Assembly: GCA_011057845.1 (NCBI GenBank)
Contig: DSDB01000058.1
Location: 1-12,912 of the forward strand
Source of the DNA: Phycisphaerales bacterium
Lineage (GTDB): Bacteria; Planctomycetota; Phycisphaerae; Sedimentisphaerales; Anaerobacaceae
Reading direction: 5' to 3'
Length of the DNA stretch: 12,912 nucleotides
Shown here: positions 1 through 5,991 of the stretch, in pieces
How positions within the stretch are numbered: the first letter of the stretch is position 1
Layout of the letters: each line of letters starts with the position of its first letter
Translations under genes and position numbers: made by a program
The notes under the pieces: generated by a model
What the model saw: the letters and a program-made list of their open reading frames with translations, nothing else
Told to the model about the DNA's origin: nothing
Databases searched by the model: none

Positions 1-3000
1 CCGCCAGGCGGACTTGTCGCCCCAGCGGTCCAGGTCCGGGTCGGTTGGGTCGATAAGCGTCAGTGAGAAACCCCCGCCGTCGGTGATCTTGTACCAGTTG
101 TCGGAATACTTGAATTCCAGGATCGTGCTGTTGGTGGCGTCGTCGAGGGTGAGGGTCTCACCGGCGTTCGACAGTTGGCCGGTGTAGGGGCCGAAGACCA
201 GGGCCTGGGCGGCAAGCGTGTAGCGTGAGGCGAACGCGGCCGGGTCCTTGACGACCAGCAGATAGCCGCCCGCGGCCAGATTGACGGAAGGCAGGTCCAC
301 CTGGATACCACGGGAGAACTTCACGCCGGCCAGCGACAGCGGCGACGAGCCGATGTTCTTGAGTTCGACGTACTCGAAGTCCTCGTCGTTCCAGGGGCTG
401 CCGGGGGCGGGATTCGGCGGGTGGTACATGATTTCAGTGATGCGCAGATAGCGCTGCGCATCGCTGGGATTACCGGGGTAGGCGAAGGAATGGACCAGGC
501 CGCCGGTGGCGTCGTAGAGTTCGATGGTCTCGCCCCAACTGGAGAGATGGCCTTTATAGTTGCCCTGAACGAATCGCTGCTCACCGCCTTTGGGGCTCAC
601 CGAACGGTTGCGGAAAGCCTGCGCGTCCGGCGTTACATACAAGGAGCCACCGGAGGGGATAACCGTGCCGGGCCCGAAGGTGTGTTCGACGGCGTTTGCC
701 AATGTCCAGCCTGTGACATCAACGGCGTAGGTGTTGGGATTCAACAACTCAATGTATTCCTCATCCTGGTTGTACGAGGGGGGATTATATTCAACCGAAG
801 CGATCAGGATCATCGGATTGGCGGGCTGAGGATCAGGAATTCCGGCGTTTTGATCATAGCCGGGATTGTTGATACTGTGATTGACAAACAGATGGTTCCG
901 TCGCCTGGCCATGTAGGTTGTCTTAATCCAGTCCACATTGCTGTTCCAGCTACTGTTTCCCAGCTCGATCTGTGCGGAGTTTCTCAATTCCTCAATCCGC
1001 CTCTCAAACATAAGCTCGCCGGCCGGAGTTCCCGGAGCCTGGAGTAAATCGTCCATAAGGGTTCTGAGCCTGCGCAGATACATCTGTCGAGTCACGGGGT
1101 TGTCAAACAGGGCATCGATCACGCCGTTCCACTTGTAATCGATTTTCTGGTGCTCGGAACAGCCATAGAAGGGATGGCTTGGTGAACGTATATCGCCGGG
1201 CATATCATTATCGATGCCTGTGACTCCGAAGGTGAGGTCCTTGTCCCAGGGCAGGTACATCCACTCGTTAGTACCCCTGGGATTGTTGCGCGGGTCGCGG
1301 GTATTGCGATAGCCGTAGTAATTCTTATGGGTTTGATCGTTATCGTGTATGATAACCGTAGCGGCCCAATACTCGATTATCGCAGGGATATTGATGTTAT
1401 CGAACATATAGGTAAATCGGCTGCTACTGTTGGGATGGATGCCATCAGCCAGGGCCTGCAAATCGCTGTTGTCCTCATCCAGGCGGGTCTTCTTGCGCGG
1501 GACCTGTTCATCGCTGATGTTTCCGCGTGTGAAGTCGGTGTAGAGTTTGTACAGTGCACCGTCGGGATTGAGGCCGTTTCGGCGGAGCATATCGCGGTCG
1601 GGCTGCTCAACAAAGACTCGGACGGCGAGGTAACTGCCGTTGCGTCGGACATGCATAAGGAATGACAGGCTTGCCGGGACATCGGCGTTATAATAGGTTT
1701 CCCATGCCAGAGTCTGGCGCAGGGTTGTCGAGTCCGCTCCCGGTTCGTTGAGGTTTATCTCATCGACTCTCGGAATGTCCGGATCGAAGCGGAAATGGTG
1801 TCCGTCATTGAATTCGAATTTCCGTCCGTGGGTAGTGTTGGCGCCGCGCAGACGGACGAAGACGTTGTCGTAGAACTCGCCCAGGTAGTACACGGAGGCC
1901 CGGGTTCCCGTGCGGGTGCCTTCGGCGGGTGTGTTCTGAGTGAAATACTGGAAGATGGGTAGTTGCGTGTTGATGGTCGGATCGTTGACGACCGTGCCGA
2001 AGTACTCGGGGGAGTTATCCGTGTCGAGAAACATCGGATTGCGAGAGGTCGCGCCGCCGGTGTCGACGGCGAGCACATACCAGCGGACCATGTCACCGTA
2101 GGTGTAGGCTGTGGCGGGGATTCGTGCGGTGTAGACGCCGTCGCCGGCGGTAGCGTCCGGGGCGATGCCGTTATCGGCCATGGGGATGAGGACCTCGGCA
2201 TTGAAGTCAATCCGATAACCCAGCGTGACAGTGCCGACAGGGTTGCTGGTGGGCGAGATCTGCGCCGTTACGACCAGATCGCCGCCGTAGGTCGGGGCCG
2301 GCGGATTCTCGGTGACTTCGCGGATCGCCGGACCCAGATTGGGGATTCCCACATGGTTGCCGGCGCCGGGGGATGGACTGAGGAAGAAACCCTCCACCAG
2401 GGACCCGGCGACGTTGCCGGCGGAGAGCCGTTCGGCGATGAGTCTCGGCAGGACCAGCAGATCCGAACTGCCGGCGCCGTAGTTGAGGCCGTGGATCGCC
2501 AGGACGTTGCGGCCGATGCGCAGGTGCGAGAGATACTCCTCCGGCAGCGGAAAGTCCACGTAATTAACCGCTTCGCTGTCGTCGTGGCTGAACTCGGCGC
2601 CGGATTGCCATGTCGGGGCGACCGGGTCGTTGGCCCCGGCTACCCGGACTGGTTCGTTGAGGTATGCAATGAAACCGTCGTCGTACTTCATTTGCAGGAC
2701 GAGATTCCGCAGGCCGGTCAGGTCCGACACCTCAAAGGCGACGCGGATGTACACGGTGGCATTTTGGTTGCGCATCTCGGCGACATCCAGGTTCACCAGG
2801 CCGGGGTAGTCGTATCCCACGCCGGTTCGGCCTTTCAGCCAGCCGGCGTCGTCGAAATCGGGGTCAGTCCAGTTCAAACCCAACGAATCGTTCATTGGGA
2901 TCAGGGCCGAGGCCGCCGCATTCTCGCCGATCAACTCCTCCGTTGCGGCGGTGGAAGTGCCCGGGGCGGCCAAACCATACGAGATGCCTGGGAATTGTTG

Positions 3001-4485
3001 CGGGTAGTTGTACGAATGCACCACCGTGCGGTCGGGTTTGAGCAGGGCCAGGTAGCCGGGGGCGCTGCTGATAGCGAAGTCGGTGTGAAGCGGGCCCTCC
3101 GGGTCATCCCGGTCCTTGCCCGAGGCAAAGACAATCAGGTGGCTGTCGGGCCCCAACACGATATCGGGTATTTCCCAACCGCCTCCGCCGACCCTGTCGG
3201 TCAGCCGCCAGCCACGCAGGGCTATCGGCGAACCGGTGATGTTTCGCAGCTCAATCCAGTCAGACGAATCGCCGTCTTCATCCAGCAGCTCCCCGGAGTC
3301 CAGCGGATGCTTGCTGTTGTTGATGGCCATGAATTCGTTGATGACGACGGCGGGTCCTTCCTGCCGCCAGTTCGCGGCCATGAGCGAGTAGTCGGCCAGA
3401 TCGACGCCGTCGCGGCCGTTGAGATCGCCCGGAACGATGGGCATGGAACCGGACTCCAGGAGCCAGTGGCCGGCCATAATCAAGACGTCCTTCATATCGA
3501 CCCGGCAGTCCATGTTCAGATCCCCGGTCGGGCACATGGACTGGACAACCGCGATGTGGACGGTATCGGACGCTTCGGTATCGCCGTCCGTGGCGTACAG
3601 TCGCAGTGTGTAAGAACCGGCGACCGGCGGTAGTTGGACGGTTGGGTCTTCGATGTATGGGTTGGGTTCGAAGTTAACGTCCTGAGCCGATACGCCGGCC
3701 GGGGCGACCTCCAGAGACCACTGCATCACAAGTTGGTCGGGATGGTCTCCATAATATCGAACGCTTGCGTCAAGTCTGACCGTCGTGTTCGGTAGAATGG
3801 CAATCCGGTCGGGCCCGGCATCGACCTCGGGCGGCCAGCCACCAGCGGGGACTCCAAGCAACTCGACCTCAGCGACCTGCATACTGTTGGCGCCGCTGGG
3901 ATTCCTGACGGCCGTGATAAGCAACTCGTAGTGTGTGTAGGCCGTGCCGTTGGTGAATTGGATGGGGGTGGCGTTCTTCGTCAGGCGGGGCCATGCCGTA
4001 GCCCCTTTGAAATCGGCAATCTCTCCACTGTGAATGAGCACATACGGGCCGTTGATGCTCGTGTTGGAGCCGGACAACTGGTAGGCGATGGGGTCGCGTT
4101 CGGGGGCGTCGTTGGCCGTGGTGAATGACAGGCCGCCGACAATGGTGCCGGGCTGAGACGGCGTAACGCGGAAGCCCGTCGGCTGCGTTTCGCCCTTGAA
4201 GTGGAGGTACTTGGTGGCGATGTTGTCATCAATGGCCAGCGGCGGTGCTTCATTGGGCGGCCAGTCTCCGTCGTTTGGTACGCCGATGACGGTATCGCCC
4301 GGGCTGGTCACGTCGACGGGCCCTGACATGTCGGCAAGGACGGCGCCGGCCGAAACCACAGCCCAAGAGCTTCGTGCGACACCGGCCGGGCAGACGGACG
4401 TATTCAGGGTCGCCGCCAGCAGGACAGCCAGTATCACAGTGGTACCTGCGGATGCTATGAGGTGGTAGCTCCAGCGATATTGCAT
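1..4485 (-). CDS. Exported modular protein with dockerin pair, lamin-tail and CotH kinase-like domains (3' end outside window)
   Basis: One frame stays open from ATG at 4485 down to base 1: 1495 codons, no stop reached. GGAGG lies 4 nt before the ATG. Residues 9-29 form a hydrophobic signal segment; a second, 43-51, ends in AVLA. Then: discoidin (F5/8)-like domain about 54-211; PKD-like domain about 213-315; two dockerin-type calcium loops about 318-375 (GDLNMDCRVD, GDLNGRDGVD); lamin-tail domain from about 378 (VINEFMAINN); beta-sandwich about 525-700; an FN3/CHU-like segment about 735-825; CotH kinase-like domain about 840-1210; lamin-tail domains from about 1223 and 1347. The CotH part has NDQTHKNYY and WDKD at 1080-1083, matching the family's metal-binding Asp region. 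CotH proteins of spores phosphorylate proteins; for bacterial surface versions like this the substrate is unknown. Role inferred: cell-surface or secreted adhesion or polysaccharide-binding scaffold. The internal position of the dockerin pair is unusual. Confidence 0.88.
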   Translation of the reverse strand, partial: MQYRWSYHLIASAGTTVILAVLLAATLNTSVCPAGVARSSWAVVSAGAVLADMSGPVDVTSPGDTVIGVPNDGDWPPNEAPPLAIDDNIATKYLHFKGETQPTGFRVTPSQPGTIVGGLSFTTANDAPERDPIAYQLSGSNTSINGPYVLIHSGEIADFKGATAWPRLTKNATPIQFTNGTAYTHYELLITAVRNPSGANSMQVAEVELLGVPAGGWPPEVDAGPDRIAILPNTTVRLDASVRYYGDHPDQLVMQWSLEVAPAGVSAQDVNFEPNPYIEDPTVQLPPVAGSYTLRLYATDGDTEASDTVHIAVVQSMCPTGDLNMDCRVDMKDVLIMAGHWLLESGSMPIVPGDLNGRDGVDLADYSLMAANWRQEGPAVVINEFMAINNSKHPLDSGELLDEDGDSSDWIELRNITGSPIALRGWRLTDRVGGGGWEIPDIVLGPDSHLIVFASGKDRDDPEGPLHTDFAISSAPGYLALLKPDRTVVHSYNYPQQFPGISYGLAAPGTSTAATEELIGENAAASALIPMNDSLGLNWTDPDFDDAGWLKGRTGVGYDYPGLVNLDVAEMRNQNATVYIRVAFEVSDLTGLRNLVLQMKYDDGFIAYLNEPVRVAGANDPVAPTWQSGAEFSHDDSEAVNYVDFPLPEEYLSHLRIGRNVLAIHGLNYGAGSSDLLVLPRLIAERLSAGNVAGSLVEGFFLSPSPGAGNHVGIPNLGPAIREVTENPPAPTYGGDLVVTAQISPTSNPVGTVTLGYRIDFNAEVLIPMADNGIAPDATAGDGVYTARIPATAYTYGDMVRWYVLAVDTGGATSRNPMFLDTDNSPEYFGTVVNDPTINTQLPIFQYFTQNTPAEGTRTGTRASVYYLGEFYDNVFVRLRGANTTHGRKFEFNDGHHFRFDPDIPRVDEINLNEPGADSTTLRQTLAWETYYNADVPASLSFLMHVRRNGSYLAVRVFVEQPDRDMLRRNGLNPDGALYKLYTDFTRGNISDEQVPRKKTRLDEDNSDLQALADGIHPNSSSRFTYMFDNINIPAIIEYWAATVIIHDNDQTHKNYYGYRNTRDPRNNPRGTNEWMYLPWDKDLTFGVTGIDNDMPGDIRSPSHPFYGCSEHQKIDYKWNGVIDALFDNPVTRQMYLRRLRTLMDDLLQAPGTPAGELMFERRIEELRNSAQIELGNSSWNSNVDWIKTTYMARRRNHLFVNHSINNPGYDQNAGIPDPQPANPMILIASVEYNPPSYNQDEEYIELLNPNTYAVDVTGWTLANAVEHTFGPGTVIPSGGSLYVTPDAQAFRNRSVSPKGGEQRFVQGNYKGHLSSWGETIELYDATGGLVHSFAYPGNPSDAQRYLRITEIMYHPPNPAPGSPWNDEDFEYVELKNIGSSPLSLAGVKFSRGIQVDLPSVNLAAGGYLLVVKDPAAFASRYTLAAQALVFGPYTGQLSNAGETLTLDDATNSTILEFKYSDNWYKITDGGGFSLTLIDPTDPDLDRWGDKSAWR

Positions 4486-4488
4486 GAC

Positions 4489-4558
4489 GCCTCCATCGAA
4501 GTTACCCTCTCCGATGCGACAGACCCCTTTGACCCATGTGGGGTTTCTCGATGGAGAC
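4489..4558 (-). promoter_or_regulatory. Leader hairpin covering the Shine-Dalgarno of the CotH-domain gene
   Basis: The Shine-Dalgarno GGAGG of the minus-strand gene is at 4490-4494. The perfect 9-bp inverted repeat CTCCATCGA / TCGATGGAG occupies 4491-4499 and 4548-4556. One G-U and one G-C pair extend it to 11 bp (4489-4499 with 4548-4558). A second 5-bp stem, ACCCC / GGGGT (4523-4527 with 4540-4544), sits inside it. In the transcript the outer stem would bury the ribosome binding site. A translational control element is an inference; no known riboswitch consensus was recognised, and the same repeat could instead be a DNA operator. Confidence 0.45.
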
Positions 4559-4587
4559 CCGAAAAGCCAAAGACCCAGCATCCTCAC

Positions 4588-4620
4588 TGGTATTCCAAGT
4601 ACGTTTGCATTAGTATACCA
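4588..4620. promoter_or_regulatory. Inverted repeat overlapping the -10 box, possible operator
   Basis: TGGTAT (4588-4593) and ATACCA (4615-4620) are perfect inverted half-sites in a 33-bp span. The right half-site overlaps the minus-strand -10 box at 4612-4617, and the centre lies close to the predicted start of transcription. This suits a repressor dimer site, but six-base arms are short and no regulator gene is present in the window. Confidence 0.25.
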
Positions 4621-4640
4621 AATCGCATGGCACATTTCCA
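4612..4640 (-). promoter_or_regulatory. Sigma70-type promoter for the CotH-domain gene
   Basis: On the minus strand, TGGAAA (-35, 4635-4640, four of six consensus bases) is separated by exactly 17 bp from TATACT (-10, 4612-4617, five of six). TG one base upstream of the -10 gives an extended -10. Predicted transcription start is near 4605, giving a leader of about 120 nt before the ATG at 4485. It is the best promoter match seen in the window. Confidence 0.6.
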
Positions 4641-4665
4641 GCGTTTTTTCTCGTACAAACATGCG

Positions 4666-4673
4666 AAAGGAGG
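4666..4673 (+). promoter_or_regulatory. Strong Shine-Dalgarno of the sialidase-family gene
   Basis: AAAGGAGG at 4666-4673 is followed by a 9-nt spacer and ATG at 4683. This near-perfect site fixes the start. No convincing plus-strand sigma70 promoter was found upstream. Confidence 0.8.
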
Positions 4674-4682
4674 CACCCGATA

Positions 4683-5834
4683 ATGGTGCGACAGATGCTG
4701 GTGGTTTCGGTGGTTGGACTGGCTGTCATGGGATGTGTGGAGACGGTCGATACGCCGGTGGCGGGACCGCGGGCAGCCGTGGTTGGACAGGAGGTTTACT
4801 TCAGCGGGGAATTGATCTATCCGTTGGATGGCAGGCCGACGCCGGAGTGCCATGCGTCTACGATTGTCGAGACGCCTTTGGCGGCGGATTCGTCATGCAC
4901 GGGCAAGATGCCCGTGCCACGCGAGGGCGAGACGGCGTTGGCCCTGGTGGCGGCGTGGTTCGGGGGGACGCGGGAGGGCAACGCCGATGTGGGGATATGG
5001 CTGTCGCGGCATGAGGATGGGGTATGGTCGCGGCCGGTGCAGATTGCGACGGGTGTGGAATCGCCGAATACGCGCTACCCGTGCTGGAACCCGGTGCTGT
5101 TCAGGCCGCGATCCGGGCCTTTGATGCTGTTCTACAAGGTTGGGCCGAGCCCGAGCCGGTGGTGGGGGATGCTGACGACCAGCGAGGACGACGGGCGAAC
5201 GTGGTCGAGGCCGAGGAGGCTGGGCTCCGGGCCGCTTGGGCACCTGATCGGGCCGGTCAAGAACAAGCCCATTGAGCTTGCGGATGGGTCGATTCTGTGC
5301 CCGTCGAGCAGCGAACACGATGGATGGCGGGTGCATTTTGAGATTACGGAGGACCTTGGGCGGACGTGGCGGACAATCGGCCCGATCAACGACGGCCGGG
5401 AGTTCGGGGCGATTCAGCCGAGCATTCTGAGGTATGCGGATGGGCGGATGCAGGTGCTCTGCCGCAGCCGCCAGGGGGTGATTGTCCAGAGCTGGTCGCA
5501 GGACGGCGGGGAGACCTGGGGCAAGATGACGGCGACGACACTGCCCAATCCCAACGCCGGGACCGACGCCGTTACGCTGCGGGACGGACGGCAGTTGCTG
5601 GTCTACAACCACACGGTCCGCGGCGGGCCTTTTCCATCCGGGCGGAACATGCTCAACGTGGCGATTTCCACGGACGGAGTGGGTTTCCGGCCGGTTGTGA
5701 CGCTGGAACGCAGCGAGGGCGAGTTCTCTTACCCGGCCGTTATCCAGGATTCCGGCGGCCGGGTGCACATCACATACACCTACCGGCGTCAGTCCATTAA
5801 GCACGTTGTGCTGGACCCGGCCCGTATCCCGTGA
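4683..5834 (+). CDS. Predicted sialidase-family lipoprotein (BNR/Asp-box beta-propeller)
   Basis: The 383-residue product starts with a lipoprotein-type signal: Arg3, a hydrophobic stretch 5-16 and VMGC with Cys18 as the likely lipidated residue (Met at -2 is not ideal). The rest is a six-bladed propeller of the predicted neuraminidase type (BNR_2, COG4692-like): HASTIVE at 57-63, AAWFGGTREG, and a C-terminal YPAVIQD...HITYTYRR...IKHV. Asp-boxes are SEDDGRTW (from 167), TEDLGRTW (222), SQDGGETW (272) and a worn STDGVGF (329). The family is expected to act on glycosides, but substrates are diverse and sialic acid is not assured. The surface location suits breakdown of host or algal glycans. 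Oddity: residues about 64-83 are an in-frame insertion made of a dispersed repeat, just before the conserved AAWFGG. It is divergent from the CotH-domain gene, and 157 bp separate its stop from the next start. Confidence 0.85.
   Translation: MVRQMLVVSVVGLAVMGCVETVDTPVAGPRAAVVGQEVYFSGELIYPLDGRPTPECHASTIVETPLAADSSCTGKMPVPREGETALALVAAWFGGTREGNADVGIWLSRHEDGVWSRPVQIATGVESPNTRYPCWNPVLFRPRSGPLMLFYKVGPSPSRWWGMLTTSEDDGRTWSRPRRLGSGPLGHLIGPVKNKPIELADGSILCPSSSEHDGWRVHFEITEDLGRTWRTIGPINDGREFGAIQPSILRYADGRMQVLCRSRQGVIVQSWSQDGGETWGKMTATTLPNPNAGTDAVTLRDGRQLLVYNHTVRGGPFPSGRNMLNVAISTDGVGFRPVVTLERSEGEFSYPAVIQDSGGRVHITYTYRRQSIKHVVLDPARIP
4869..4943. repeat. Imperfect direct repeat flanking the in-frame 60-bp insertion
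   Basis: GAGACGCCTTTGGC (4869-4882) and GAGACGGCGTTGGC (4929-4942) match at 12 of 14 positions with a period of exactly 60 bp. In the protein they read ETPLA (63-67) and ETALA (83-87). They bracket the palindromic repeat core. This looks like a target-site duplication or slippage product accompanying an insertion of 20 whole codons, so the frame is kept. Confidence 0.55.
4879..4920 (+). repeat. Half copy of the dispersed palindromic repeat, inside the sialidase-family gene
   Basis: The core at 4898-4920 is a perfect 8-bp hairpin, CACGGGCA / TGCCCGTG with loop AGA, followed by CCAC. Upstream TGGCGGCGGAT (4879-4889) is shared with the copy ending at 11665, where the same 11 bases also precede the hairpin. 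Only the right arm of the full element is present. In frame it encodes TGKMPVPRE; in a second frame the same DNA reads HGQDARAT, a peptide I recall from many planctomycete annotations. Confidence 0.8.
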
Positions 5835-5863
5835 TCAGGCGGACCGGACGGCCGACCGAGACG

Positions 5864-5893
5864 TTGCGGGGGGCCGGGTCTTTCGGGTAGAAT
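5864..5893 (+). promoter_or_regulatory. Candidate sigma70-type promoter for the GH13-GT5 gene
   Basis: TTGCGG (5864-5869) and TAGAAT (5888-5893, five of six -10 consensus bases) are separated by 18 bp. This places a start near 5900, about 90 nt before the ATG at 5992 and after the sialidase-family stop at 5834. The -35 match is weak. It suggests the synthase can be transcribed on its own, though read-through from upstream is equally possible. Confidence 0.35.
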
Positions 5894-5991
5894 GGCCCAT
5901 TGTGGCTTCCGGCAGCGACATGGCGGAAGACGACGGGGCGGCCCTCGGTCCACTTCGGGCGAACAGGTGCAACCGCATTAGAAGATGGTGT

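Noticed and set aside
1963..3633. 556-codon open frame on the plus strand
   Set aside because: It lies antisense to the lamin-tail/dockerin part of the minus-strand gene, whose frame translates to recognisable domains throughout. Its own product is rich in Gly, Val, Arg and Asp without motifs and has no good ribosome binding site.
4643..4655. T-run (six T) in the divergent region as a terminator
   Set aside because: No GC-rich stem precedes it on either strand.
4561..4665. Plus-strand promoter for the sialidase-family gene
   Set aside because: TATACC and TACAAA were considered as -10 boxes, but neither has an acceptable -35 at 16-18 bp.
4484..5014. 176-codon plus-strand frame containing HGQDARAT
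   Set aside because: It overlaps the divergent promoter region and the sialidase-family gene out of frame; the familiar peptide is only the repeat read in another frame.
4893..5804. 303-codon minus-strand frame
   Set aside because: It is antisense to the Asp-box propeller and has a Pro/Arg-rich product typical of a shadow frame.
5806..5991. Upstream ATG at 5806 (and 5920) as start of the GH13-GT5 gene
   Set aside because: The 5806 start overlaps the preceding gene by 29 bp and lies before the candidate promoter. The sequence up to 5991 is Arg/Asp-rich and lacks a Shine-Dalgarno. ATG 5992 fits the onset of well-behaved protein sequence, though its own ribosome site is weak.
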